Assembly (NCBI RefSeq): GCF_047718555.1
Contig: NZ_JBDNRK010000009.1
Location: forward strand, 1-64,000
Direction: 5' to 3'
Length of the DNA: 64,000 nucleotides
From: Clostridium_I sp047718555
GTDB taxonomy: Bacteria; Bacillota; Clostridia; Clostridiales; Clostridiaceae
The notes below the pieces were generated by a model. The model did no database searches, had not been told where the DNA came from, and saw only the letters and a list, made by a program, of their open reading frames with translations. Shown piece after piece: positions 17,497 to 26,314 of this stretch (within the stretch, counting starts at the first letter, position 1; each line of letters begins with the position of its first letter). Made by a program: the position numbers and the translations under genes.

Positions 17497-18345
17497 CTAT
17501 AATATCTTAACCCAAATATTCATGTCTTCAAACTTTCCGCATATGTGACAATGATTTACTAACCTTCCGCTATACTCATAATCATGTTTAGAAAAGACAA
17601 TATTCATACCTGTAGAAATAGATCTTGCCATACTATAAAGTACTTTATACTGTTTATTCTTTAACTCTTTCTCAAGTTCAAAAATCAATCGTCCTACCAG
17701 CCCCTTACCTCTATGGGATCTATCAGTTGCACAATCAGTCATTTCAACATTTAGGTTAGTAGGATCCATATCAGCAGATGCTGCACTAATAATTTTATTT
17801 TCATAAACTGCTATTTTAAAAAACACATCATGATCCATTACAAATTTAATATAGTCTGGATTATTCATGGGTGATGGGTAGGTTTCAAAAACACTATCAT
17901 AGAGTTCTGCCAATTGCTTTGCATCTTCTTTACATGCATTTCTGATGAAATATTGATTATATTTATCATATTTGTAATTTTCATCTGCATACTCCCTTGA
18001 TTTGATCAAAACCTCTTCCTCTTCTGGAATAACCATACTCATCTTTCGCTCGACTGTAATGAACTTAGATAAAAAATAACCAGGTTTCCCATTTAAAAAA
18101 TTATAAACCTTTGCTTCCATGATAAATCCTTCAGCTTTAAACTCCTCAATTTTATCTTTAGATGAAACATAAAAAATTTTCCCTACTTTATTCTTGTTTG
18201 ATAGATTCATCAATCTATCAACTAAACTTCTAACCTCTCCTTCAAAACTTACAATTTTAATTTTTTTATTAAACTCATCAAATTTAATCTTTGCAGTTCC
18301 TCCATGAAACTGAATGTTTTCAATCTTAGGTATTTCTAAAAGCAT
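17497..18345 (-). CDS. ablB: Beta-lysine N6-acetyltransferase (AblB-like)
   Basis: A 282-residue GNAT-family protein. The family traits of AblB are clear: an N-terminal domain with KAEGFIMEAKVYNFLNGK, then a GNAT domain with FETYPSPMNNPDYIKFVM, NVEMTDCATDRSHRGKGLVG (the acetyl-CoA loop) and SMARSISTGMNIVFSKHDY. AblB acetylates beta-lysine made by lysine 2,3-aminomutase (AblA) to give the compatible solute N-epsilon-acetyl-beta-lysine. No ablA is adjacent, so the partner would have to be elsewhere. GGGGTGATC precedes the ATG. Confidence 0.85.
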   Translation of the reverse strand: MLLEIPKIENIQFHGGTAKIKFDEFNKKIKIVSFEGEVRSLVDRLMNLSNKNKVGKIFYVSSKDKIEEFKAEGFIMEAKVYNFLNGKPGYFLSKFITVERKMSMVIPEEEEVLIKSREYADENYKYDKYNQYFIRNACKEDAKQLAELYDSVFETYPSPMNNPDYIKFVMDHDVFFKIAVYENKIISAASADMDPTNLNVEMTDCATDRSHRGKGLVGRLIFELEKELKNKQYKVLYSMARSISTGMNIVFSKHDYEYSGRLVNHCHICGKFEDMNIWVKIL

Positions 18346-18504
18346 TTGATCACCCCTATTTACTTTAATATATATTAAATATTTGTATTTTTTACTATAT
18401 TTATTCTTTTTATTAATAGGATTCTATCATGATCCTAAATAATTGCGGTTACTTTTATCAGCTCTATATTTGTGGATAGCATTATGGTTTTGTGAAATGC
18501 AAAA

Positions 18505-18550
18505 ATAAAAATCCTCAGCAGTAAATAACTTTACTACTGAAGATTTTTTA
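18505..18550 (-). terminator. Terminator after the LRR gene
   Basis: AAAATCcTCAGcAGTAAA pairs with TTTACTaCTGAaGATTTT; both strands end in T-runs. It lies 23 bases past the stop of the leucine-rich repeat gene. Confidence 0.75.
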
Positions 18551-18572
18551 CGATTTACTGAAAATTCCATTC

Positions 18573-19946
18573 TTAAAAATAAATATTTTTAAGCTGAAGT
18601 AAAGCTTTCTTTAATGCTTTCTGATCTTCAGCACTAATTTTATTACCTTGTAAGAAAAGATACTGTAGACGAGACATTTTTTTCAATGGACCTATATCAC
18701 TTATTTGATTGTTTTTTAATTCAAGAAGCTGTAAATCAGTTAATTCTGTTAAGGCACTCAAATTACTTATTTTATTGGAACTTAAAGTGATATTCTGCAA
18801 TCTAGTTAATCCTTTTAATGGACTTATATCACTTATTTTATTGGATTGCAGCTGAAGATCAAATTGCAGGTTATTCAAATTACTTAGTGAGCTTATATCA
18901 CTTATCTGATTATCTGCCAGAACAAGATTATTTAATTTACTTAATCCACTTACACTACTGATATCACTTATCTTATTAGATTGAAGACTGAGATTCTGCA
19001 AATTAGTAAGTTCCTTTAATGTACTTACATCACTTATTTCATTAGATTCTGCGTATAAATAATGTAAATTAGTTGATTTTTTTAGTGGACTTATATCACT
19101 TATTTTATTGGATTGTAAATCAACACTATATAGATTAGTTAACCCACTTAGTGCCCCTATATCACTGACCTTATTAAAATTTAAAGCAAGAGTCTGAAGA
19201 TTAGTTAATGATTTTAGTGCATTTATATCAATTATTTGGTTGCTTTTTAACCCAAGTATCTGCAATTTACTCAGTGATTCCAACGAACTTATATCACTTA
19301 TATTATTGTGATCTAAATAAAGTGTTTGTAAGTTAGTTAATCCTTTTAGTGGAGTAATATTGTTTATTTGATTATTTCCCAGATTAAGTGTTTGTAGATT
19401 AACTAGATTTTCTATTCCACTTATATCACTTATATCTTGTCCACTTGCTGCTAATGTTGTAATATTTTTAACGTCACTTTTATATAGATCACCTGTTGGT
19501 TTATGAATACTATACCTTATATTACTTTCTAAATTTTTATCTTTAAATGTAATTATGCTGTCATTAGCATCACGATTGGATACAGTTACAGTAGAAGTAG
19601 ATGTCTTTCCTCCATCTACAGAAGTTGCTGTAATCTTTGCAGTTCCAACGCCTACTCCAGTGATTACCCCATCCTCTACTTTTACTATATTTTTATCCGA
19701 TGATGACCAGGTGACTGACTTATTTGTTGCATTATTAGGTGATATAACCTCATTTAAAGTATATGTATTTCCTACAGCCAGATTATATACAGTTTTATCA
19801 AAATCTACTGCTGAAACCTTGACATACTTTCCATTTGTTGCCGAAGTTGAATTCTTACTACCCAAAACCGTTTTATAAATAGGATAAATACTAATAATAA
19901 TTAAAACAATAACAATTAAACCGATTTTCTTTTTAATACTACTCAC
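18573..19946 (-). CDS. Internalin-like leucine-rich repeat surface protein
   Basis: A 457-residue exported protein. Residues 6-28 form a signal/anchor helix (IGLIVIVLIIISIYPIY). Residues about 43-122 are a bacterial Ig-like (Big_2) domain (LNEVISPNNATNKSVTWSSS, GTAKITATSVDGG). From about residue 165 come twelve 22-residue LRRs of the SDS22/internalin type (pattern LTNLQTLYLDHNNISDISS). There is no LPXTG or surface-layer module, so the helix probably tethers it to the outer face of the membrane. The start is GTG, with GGGAGGG 7 nt upstream. It is a single gene closed by a terminator; protein binding is the usual LRR role, ligand unknown. Confidence 0.85.
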   Translation of the reverse strand: MSSIKKKIGLIVIVLIIISIYPIYKTVLGSKNSTSATNGKYVKVSAVDFDKTVYNLAVGNTYTLNEVISPNNATNKSVTWSSSDKNIVKVEDGVITGVGVGTAKITATSVDGGKTSTSTVTVSNRDANDSIITFKDKNLESNIRYSIHKPTGDLYKSDVKNITTLAASGQDISDISGIENLVNLQTLNLGNNQINNITPLKGLTNLQTLYLDHNNISDISSLESLSKLQILGLKSNQIIDINALKSLTNLQTLALNFNKVSDIGALSGLTNLYSVDLQSNKISDISPLKKSTNLHYLYAESNEISDVSTLKELTNLQNLSLQSNKISDISSVSGLSKLNNLVLADNQISDISSLSNLNNLQFDLQLQSNKISDISPLKGLTRLQNITLSSNKISNLSALTELTDLQLLELKNNQISDIGPLKKMSRLQYLFLQGNKISAEDQKALKKALLQLKNIYF

Positions 19947-20293
19947 TTTTAAACCCTCCCATAAATTTTATTATTCTCATTTCCCATGAAATTAGAATCT
20001 ATTGCTAAAGATTAATACATATAAAAAAACGCCGTATATTGGATTTGTTATAACCAATTCTACCGCCAAATTTAAAAATATTTATAATGCAATAAATTAC
20101 AGATATTGTATTGATAAAGTGTTATCTTAATTATATACACATTCATAGCTATATTAAACTCTATATAATGCGAAACCAAAGTAAACATATATGTTAAATA
20201 TAATTATATTGTTTATACTTTTTACTGTCAATATATATTGTGAATTTACAAATATTTTTAAGAAAACAATATTTAAATTCTTAGCAATAAAAT
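19947..20293. other. AT-rich gap, nothing recognised
   Basis: Between the LRR gene and the phn terminator. Very AT-rich; it should contain the LRR gene promoter on the minus strand, but I see no near-consensus boxes, no open frame of note and no repeat copy. Confidence 0.5.
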
Positions 20294-20347
20294 AGCAATA
20301 TATCTAAACTTATAAAAATCATAATTCATAAGCTTAAATATATTGCT
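20294..20347 (-). terminator. Terminator of the phn transporter genes
   Basis: AGCAATATAT-TTAAGCTTAT pairs with ATAAGTTTAG-ATATATTGCT on the minus strand, followed by ATTTTATT. It lies 37 bases past the last phnE stop. Confidence 0.6.
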
Positions 20348-20383
20348 TCTAAAAATAATTATTTTTTATTAAACTTCTTAAAA

Positions 20384-21250
20384 TTAGAACTGTCTATTTT
20401 TTAATCTATTTGAAAGGAATTCCAAAACGATAGCGAAAGCTATAATTAAATATGAGATAACCCCAACTTCTCTTATGTTATAATAAAAGGCTCCTGCCAT
20501 AAACAGTTCATATCCTATACCACCGGCTCCAGCGGCTGCTCCCATAGCTACAGCATTAGTAAAATTGATTTCAAATCTCATAAATGTCCAGGCAATAAGG
20601 TAGGTAACCGTTGAAGGAAAAATTGCCTGAAAAACAATCTGCCACCAATTTGCGCCACTTGCCTTTAGTGCCTCTATAACACCTTCATCAATTTCCTCAT
20701 AGGATTCAGAATAGGCCTTCACTAAATACGCAACTGAATGGAAGGTTAAGCCTATAACTGCAGCAACGCTTCCAAGGCCTGCTGCTACAGCAAATATTAG
20801 TACCCATAAAACTGAAGGTATAGCTCTAATGAATGCAACAAAAGTTCTTATAATATTTGATACATAGGCATTTGATAAATTTCTTGCTGCAAATAGTCCA
20901 AAAAAAAGTGCCAGAACACCTCCGAATAACGTAGTTAAAAATGCAAGTGCCAGAGTTATAACCACATCCTTAAGGCCCTGAATCAATGTAAAATGAGTAA
21001 GTTTAGGCTGCAAAAACATAACTTTTACATTCTGCAAAGTTTGCACTACGGCACTGCCAAAGTTTAAATCTTTGTAATCAAAAGTTACAAATCCATATAT
21101 TGTCAGTATAGCTAAAGCAATTAAGGTTGCATTTATTACCTTTTGAGAATGTCCTGAAGACTTAATTTCAATTTTTCCAGTTTTTGTTCTGTTAATATGT
21201 TTTTCTAAGTCAGTGGTAGTATTGATTTTTGGTGAATTTGATATTTCCAT
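20384..21250 (-). CDS. phnE: Phosphonate ABC transporter permease
   Basis: A 288-residue inner-membrane permease with about six helices and the ABC permease loop (EALKASGANWWQIVFQAIFPSTV, residues about 195-217). The ends of the family signature are clear: FVAFIRAIPSVLWVLIFA and GGIGYELFMAG. It pairs with the other PhnE (one-base overlap) to form the channel of the phosphonate importer fed by PhnD. It has a longer N-terminal tail (about 45 residues) than its partner. It is the last gene of the phnD-C-E-E block. Confidence 0.92.
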   Translation of the reverse strand: MEISNSPKINTTTDLEKHINRTKTGKIEIKSSGHSQKVINATLIALAILTIYGFVTFDYKDLNFGSAVVQTLQNVKVMFLQPKLTHFTLIQGLKDVVITLALAFLTTLFGGVLALFFGLFAARNLSNAYVSNIIRTFVAFIRAIPSVLWVLIFAVAAGLGSVAAVIGLTFHSVAYLVKAYSESYEEIDEGVIEALKASGANWWQIVFQAIFPSTVTYLIAWTFMRFEINFTNAVAMGAAAGAGGIGYELFMAGAFYYNIREVGVISYLIIAFAIVLEFLSNRLKNRQF

Positions 21251-22035
21251 TATAAAATCACCCTTCTAACATAATTTGATATAAGTTCAATTATTATTAC
21301 CGATAGTATTATAAATACCACTGCAAGACTTGCAGAATTATAATCCATACTCTTATAGTACATGCTGAAAGTATATCCAATTCCCGTACCAGTAAGTAAT
21401 CCTATGAGAGTTGAACTTCTTATATTTGTTTCGATCATAAACAGTATCCAGCTTACTATTTGAGGTATGCTGGATGGGATAATTCCCTGTGATACTATTT
21501 GAAAATAAGTTGCTCCTGTTGACTCCAGAGCATCTACAGAATCACTGCTGACCTCATCTATGGTCTCAATAAAGGCTCTTGTCAAAATTCCAAAGGTTGC
21601 AAAAAATAATGCAAAATATCCCGTTAATGCATTTTGCCCAAAGGAAAGCAGCAGCACCATTGCCCAAACAGTATCTGGGATATTTCTAAAAGCAGAAGCT
21701 ATTATTCTCGTAATAGTACCTATAAAATTATTTATTTTTGTAGTCTTAGATCCAAGCAAACTAAACAACAATGCAAGTATACCGGCAGTAGTTGTAGCTG
21801 CTATAGATAGAAAAACTGTTTCTTTCATCTTTGCTATTATAGTTGGTAATTTAGATAATGATTTTTCATTGGGATAAAAATTAGAAGCCGCCCAAATGAT
21901 TGCATTTGGAATAGATGTAAAACCCAATATTGGATCATAACGTGTTATAGTCATAGCAATAAAAGTCACAATAACTATAACTATCAAAGCTGCTGTAAAC
22001 TGCCCTCTACGCTTTCTAAATATATCAATCTCCAT
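21250..22035 (-). CDS. phnE: Phosphonate ABC transporter permease
   Basis: The first of two tandem PhnE permeases, 261 residues. An N-terminal helix (AALIVIVIVTFIAMTI) is followed by the permease core, with AFRNIPDTVWAMVLLLSFG and the ATP-ase contact loop DALESTGATYFQIVSQGIIPS. The two PhnE proteins are only distantly alike, which suggests a heterodimer. Its stop overlaps the start of the next phnE by one base. It lies 58 nt downstream of phnC. Confidence 0.92.
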   Translation of the reverse strand: MEIDIFRKRRGQFTAALIVIVIVTFIAMTITRYDPILGFTSIPNAIIWAASNFYPNEKSLSKLPTIIAKMKETVFLSIAATTTAGILALLFSLLGSKTTKINNFIGTITRIIASAFRNIPDTVWAMVLLLSFGQNALTGYFALFFATFGILTRAFIETIDEVSSDSVDALESTGATYFQIVSQGIIPSSIPQIVSWILFMIETNIRSSTLIGLLTGTGIGYTFSMYYKSMDYNSASLAVVFIILSVIIIELISNYVRRVIL

Positions 22036-22093
22036 GCTTAACCTCCTTATGCATCTTCAAAAAATAATTTAGTCAATTTTATTTTCAAATGCC

Positions 22094-22858
22094 TTAATCA
22101 GTGATTAATTCGCCCACTTCAGAACCATATATCTCATGTATCTTGTCCTTTGTAAGCTCCTCTGGTTTACCATCAAATATTACTCTGCCACCATTTACTC
22201 CTATAATTTTGTCAGAATATTTCACAGCTACATCAACCTGATGTAAATTGAATATACAAGTTATGCCCATCTCTTTATTTATTCCTTTTAAATGATCCAT
22301 AATTATTCTAGCGGAATTAGGATCTAGTGAAGAAATAGGTTCATCACAAAGAAGTGCTTTAGGATTTTGAATTAACGCTCTTGCAACTCCTACCCTCTGT
22401 TTTTGACCACCACTTAATTCATCACATCTTTTATAAGCTTGTTCATTGAGGCCCAATTTATTTATTATTTGAAAGGCCTGTTTTTTCTCTTCTTCATTGT
22501 ATATTCCAAGTACTCCGGATATGGTTGACTTGTAGCCTAATCTACCATGAAGAATATTTTCAACTACACTTAATCTATTAACAAGATTATAGTGCTGAAA
22601 TATCATTCCTATTTTTGTCCTATGCTTTCTTAGTTCTTTCTTATTTAAACTTTTTACACTAACACCATCAAACTTAATTTCCCCCTCTGTTGCATCAATC
22701 ATTTTATTGATACATCGAAGGAGAGTAGATTTCCCAGCTCCTGATGGACCTATAATGGAAACAAACTCTCCTTCCTTTACAGAGAAGTTAACATCTGTCA
22801 GTGCTTTGGTACCGCCCTTGTATTCTTTGGACAAACCAGTTACTTCTAAGATATTCAT
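22094..22858 (-). CDS. phnC: Phosphonate ABC transporter ATP-binding protein
   Basis: A 254-residue ABC ATPase that energises phosphonate import. Walker A is GPSGAGKST (residues 38-46), the signature is LSGGQKQRVGVARAL, Walker B is ALLCDEPISSLD, and the switch His lies in FNLHQVDVA. The Q-loop is MIFQHYNLV. It sits between phnD and phnE, and the MNILEVTGLSKEY start follows a GGAAGGGAAG ribosome site. Confidence 0.94.
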   Translation of the reverse strand: MNILEVTGLSKEYKGGTKALTDVNFSVKEGEFVSIIGPSGAGKSTLLRCINKMIDATEGEIKFDGVSVKSLNKKELRKHRTKIGMIFQHYNLVNRLSVVENILHGRLGYKSTISGVLGIYNEEEKKQAFQIINKLGLNEQAYKRCDELSGGQKQRVGVARALIQNPKALLCDEPISSLDPNSARIIMDHLKGINKEMGITCIFNLHQVDVAVKYSDKIIGVNGGRVIFDGKPEELTKDKIHEIYGSEVGELITD

Positions 22859-22906
22859 AGCTAACTTCCCTTCCTTAAGTTTTTAGTTATTTATTATAAG
22901 TACAAA

Positions 22907-23956
22907 CTATTTTGAAAGTTCTCTTATTGGATTGTACCAAGAATCATCAACCTTTAAAAAATGTTCATTTTTAGTCTTTTCAACTAGTCCTTTTGAACCT
23001 TTTTTATAGTATATTTTAGAATCATTTGTTGTAGTATCTGAAGTTAAAGCAGTTTGTATCTTATCAATATCTTCCTTATTAAGTGCTCCTGTATTTACAG
23101 CAAATGGTCCATTTAATACTGGTGTAGAACTAATAATTACATATTCCTTACCTCTTAAATTAGTAAATGGATCAGCAGCATCAGCCTTTACCTTGTAAAC
23201 TGCACCTACAGTATTAGCTTTTCCAGTTTCAACATCAACATATGGTGCTAATGCTGTATCACAGAAAGCAGCTACATCTGCTTTTTTATTTAAAAGATTT
23301 GCTGCTGAGCCCTGGTGTGACTGACCAAATAATACTTCTTTAAAGAACTTATTACTTCCACCTTCTGACAAATCATCAACCTTTATATTCTTCCATTTAT
23401 CAGTCTTTGAAAAATAACTTACTATATTTGTAGTAGGTACTTTAAAACCTGAAGTTGAACTATTGGATACATAAGACATTTTCTTTCCCTGAATATTATC
23501 TAGAGTATACTTACCATCCTTTTGGTATTGGCTTTCATCGCCCTTATTAACTGACAGCCAGCTATAATATATAGCATCATCTAAAGTACCTGATGCACCA
23601 GAATTTACAACTAATGGTAATATTTTAGCATTTTTAGTGTGGGCTTCTACATAACCTTGTCCACCCATGAAGGCTATTTGTCCTTTACCACTAGCTATAG
23701 CTTCTATGGCAATTGAATAATCTGTTGTAGTTTGTTGTTCAACTTTTTTACCAGTAGCATCTGCAATAATTTTACCTATTTCATCACGAGCATCCTTGTA
23801 GTCGGCTGCGGATTCGTTTGGATACCATACTATAGTGATAGTGTCATATGGCTTTACATTATCCCCAGATTGATTTGAAGCACCTGACCCTGAACATCCT
23901 GCTAATACTGCAACTGCAATAATAAGATTTGTAATAACTAATAGAAGTTTTTTCAT
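22907..23956 (-). CDS. phnD: Phosphonate-binding lipoprotein
   Basis: A 349-residue solute-binding lipoprotein. The signal peptide ends in the lipobox LAGC (Cys21), followed by a Ser/Gly/Asn linker. The mature part follows the PhnD fold: TITIVWYPNESAADYKDARDEI (strand and phosphate-side residues), GKGQIAFMGGQGYVEAH, KMSYVSNSSTSGFKVPT, and KADVAAFCDTA. It captures phosphonates at the cell surface for PhnCEE. The GAAAGGGG site precedes the ATG. The 198-base flank upstream may hold a separate promoter for phnDCEE. Confidence 0.92.
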   Translation of the reverse strand: MKKLLLVITNLIIAVAVLAGCSGSGASNQSGDNVKPYDTITIVWYPNESAADYKDARDEIGKIIADATGKKVEQQTTTDYSIAIEAIASGKGQIAFMGGQGYVEAHTKNAKILPLVVNSGASGTLDDAIYYSWLSVNKGDESQYQKDGKYTLDNIQGKKMSYVSNSSTSGFKVPTTNIVSYFSKTDKWKNIKVDDLSEGGSNKFFKEVLFGQSHQGSAANLLNKKADVAAFCDTALAPYVDVETGKANTVGAVYKVKADAADPFTNLRGKEYVIISSTPVLNGPFAVNTGALNKEDIDKIQTALTSDTTTNDSKIYYKKGSKGLVEKTKNEHFLKVDDSWYNPIRELSK

Positions 23957-24154
23957 TAATTTACCCCTTTCAAATTTGAAAAAATTTTTGTTATTTTAGA
24001 TTAAGACAGGTTATTAGTTCGTTTTTTTCAATGCTATACATTTATTGTCAAGATAGATGATACAGTGTTCATGTTAATTAATCATTATATGAATGTAATG
24101 TTTATTTTAAATTTTCTTATTAATCTATATATTCCAGCATTTGTTTTAATATGG

Positions 24155-24988
24155 TTATCCCAAACCAATTATTTCAGAATCAAATACATGCAAAAATTCC
24201 TTAGGACTTAATATTTGTCCAATATTTATATCTGTGCCATAGTCTCCATGAAAATCACTGCCTCCAGTAGCTATTAAATTATATTTTCTGCAATATTCAG
24301 CAACCTTTTTATGATCTTCTTCATGGTGATCTTCATGATACATTTCAATGCCATCTAATCCTGCTTCCACAAGCTTTTCAATAAAATTATAGGAATCCAA
24401 TTGTCCTGGATGTGCTAATATTGCAATACCTCCATCTTTTTTAATAGCTTTTACTGCTTCGTAGGCATCAGCATATTCTATATCTCTTGCACATATTCCA
24501 CTGCCCTTAAACAGCTTTCTGTATAAATCTGAATATATTTTATCAGTATATTTTTTATCTACTAGTTCTGCCATAATATGCTGTTTATAGATGACCTCAC
24601 TATTTTCAGCCCTGGCATATATATTAGCCACATCCATTACATACCTGTTTTTTATAAGCTGCCTAATTTGCCATAATGAATTTTTATGCCTATTCTGTAG
24701 AGTTTGATCGCAAACTTTTCTAATATTTATTCCTTTTAAATCAAAATTAAATCCTAAAATATGAATTTTCTTGTTACTTTCAGGATCACAGGAAGATATT
24801 TCAATACCAGGAATTATCTTTATTCCTGCACTTTTACCCTTCTCAACTGCTTCTTTTAGGCCTTTAACGGTATCATGATTAGTAATGCCAAGATGAGTAA
24901 CGCCATTTTTTATAGCCATATCTATAACTTCTTCCAATCCAAAGGACCCATCAGAAATATCTGTATGAACATGAAGATCCACTTTCAT
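24155..24988 (-). CDS. PHP-domain cyclic phosphodiesterase (PhnPP-like)
   Basis: A 277-residue PHP-family metal hydrolase. Metal ligands are visible: HVHTDISDG (residues 6-14), ITNHDT, PGIEIS, ILAHPGQ, and GGSDFHG near the end. In phn operons this enzyme is PhnPP, 5-phosphoribosyl 1,2-cyclic phosphate 1,2-diphosphodiesterase, which opens the ring and removes the phosphate to give ribose 5-phosphate. That would replace both PhnP and PhnN, neither of which is encoded here. It overlaps phnL by four bases. The assignment rests on family plus context. Confidence 0.85.
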   Translation of the reverse strand: MKVDLHVHTDISDGSFGLEEVIDMAIKNGVTHLGITNHDTVKGLKEAVEKGKSAGIKIIPGIEISSCDPESNKKIHILGFNFDLKGINIRKVCDQTLQNRHKNSLWQIRQLIKNRYVMDVANIYARAENSEVIYKQHIMAELVDKKYTDKIYSDLYRKLFKGSGICARDIEYADAYEAVKAIKKDGGIAILAHPGQLDSYNFIEKLVEAGLDGIEMYHEDHHEEDHKKVAEYCRKYNLIATGGSDFHGDYGTDINIGQILSPKEFLHVFDSEIIGLG

Positions 24989-25680
24989 ATGAATTCCCCC
25001 GCCTGCATGTTATATTTCTTATCACAAAGTCCTTCCATGAAGTCAATATCATGAAATATTCCAATCATTGTAGTTCCTTCAATTTTTAACTGTTCTATAA
25101 GCTCCTTTACCTTTTTCTTAGAATAATTGTCTAAACTTGCAGTTGGCTCATCCAAAAGTAGTAATCTTGGATGCTTAACCATTGCCCTTGCTATATTTAG
25201 ACGTAATTTTTCTCCACCTGAAAAATTGTTTGGATAGCTGTCCCACAGTTCTCTATTAAATTCAAAATGTCCAAGCATTTTTTCTGCTTCCTGTGAAGCA
25301 TATTCTTTACTATAGCCCATCTCTAAAACAGAATGTTCAACAATTTCCTTAGCCGTAGTTCTTGGCATGCTATTAAGAAATTGTGACACATAGCCAATTT
25401 CATATTTTCTCAAATATAGCATTTGTCTTTCTGATATATCTAAAATATTAATCAATCCAAACTTTTTAGATTCATACCATATATTACCTTCATCAGTTGT
25501 GTAAGTTCTATAAATGCATTTCAGTATAGTTGATTTTCCACTGCCGCTTTTACCTGTAATTCCTATGAATTGGCCTTTGTTCAAAGATATATTAATATTT
25601 TGGGATGCTTTTATATGCTTTCCTAAATTATGAATAGTAAAAGTCTTATATAAATTTTCTATTTTTAATAGCTGCTCCAC
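24985..25680 (-). CDS. phnL: C-P lyase complex ABC-like ATPase PhnL
   Basis: A 231-residue ABC-type ATPase without transport partners; PhnL acts with the PhnGHIJ core complex in C-P lyase chemistry. Walker A GKSGSGKST, Q-loop YVSQFLNSMPRTTAKE, signature FSGGEKLRLNIARAM and Walker B LLLLDEPTASLD are present. RTTAKEIVEHSVLEMG is typical of PhnL. The GTG at 25680 is preferred: AGGTGA overlaps the upstream gene's stop four bases before it, while the upstream in-frame ATG lies inside the previous gene. Confidence 0.9.
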   Translation of the reverse strand: MEQLLKIENLYKTFTIHNLGKHIKASQNINISLNKGQFIGITGKSGSGKSTILKCIYRTYTTDEGNIWYESKKFGLINILDISERQMLYLRKYEIGYVSQFLNSMPRTTAKEIVEHSVLEMGYSKEYASQEAEKMLGHFEFNRELWDSYPNNFSGGEKLRLNIARAMVKHPRLLLLDEPTASLDNYSKKKVKELIEQLKIEGTTMIGIFHDIDFMEGLCDKKYNMQAGEFI

Positions 25681-25684
25681 ACTA

Positions 25685-26314
25685 TCACCTGCTTTCATAA
25701 TGCTTTTCCACAAAATCATCTATATTCAATAGAAAGTCATTGAAATTTTCCTTTATCTTTTTATGACACCAATTCCACCATTTAATACTTTCCAGTTTAT
25801 AGATGATATCATCATTAAACCTCTTTCTAATTATTTTTGCCGGTACACCTGCAACTATAGTATAAGGCGCCACATCCTTTGTCACTATGGCTCCACTTCC
25901 AACTATAGCTCCATTTCCTATGGTTACACCGGGCATAATAATTGCATTATGGCCTATCCAAGCATCATTTCCAATATATACTTTATGGCTTTTTCTATTT
26001 TCAAAAAATTCTTTATCATCTTTATCATCAAAACCATACATCTTCCTTCTATAGGTAAAATGATGTAAGCTAGGCCTTTCCATAGGATGATTTGTAGGCC
26101 CTATTCTTACCATGGCAGCAATATTAGTAAATTTACCTACCTCAACGTTTTGCAGAAAACAAAACTGACCTGTATAAGAGTAATCACTAAGAGTAACATT
26201 TTCGTAGAAATTAAAAATGCCCACCTCTGTAAATTCACCCAGTTTTGAATTTACAATTTTACAGTTCTCACCTATTAATGGCTCTATTGACAATACTTTA
26301 TCTTCAGTATTCAT
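25685..26314 (-). CDS. Phosphonate-associated hexapeptide transferase
   Basis: A 209-residue left-handed beta-helix acetyltransferase. The hexapeptide pattern runs through VTLSDYSYTGQFCFLQNVEV and again IGNDAWIGHNAIIMPGVTIG and GAIVGSGAIVTKDV, ending in the PAKIIRKRF tail. It matches the transferase family seen in C-P lyase operons (related to CatB-type acetyltransferases). It may acetylate aminoalkyl phosphonates, as PhnO does in E. coli, but the substrate is not known. It overlaps phnM by four bases. Confidence 0.85.
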   Translation of the reverse strand: MNTEDKVLSIEPLIGENCKIVNSKLGEFTEVGIFNFYENVTLSDYSYTGQFCFLQNVEVGKFTNIAAMVRIGPTNHPMERPSLHHFTYRRKMYGFDDKDDKEFFENRKSHKVYIGNDAWIGHNAIIMPGVTIGNGAIVGSGAIVTKDVAPYTIVAGVPAKIIRKRFNDDIIYKLESIKWWNWCHKKIKENFNDFLLNIDDFVEKHYESR

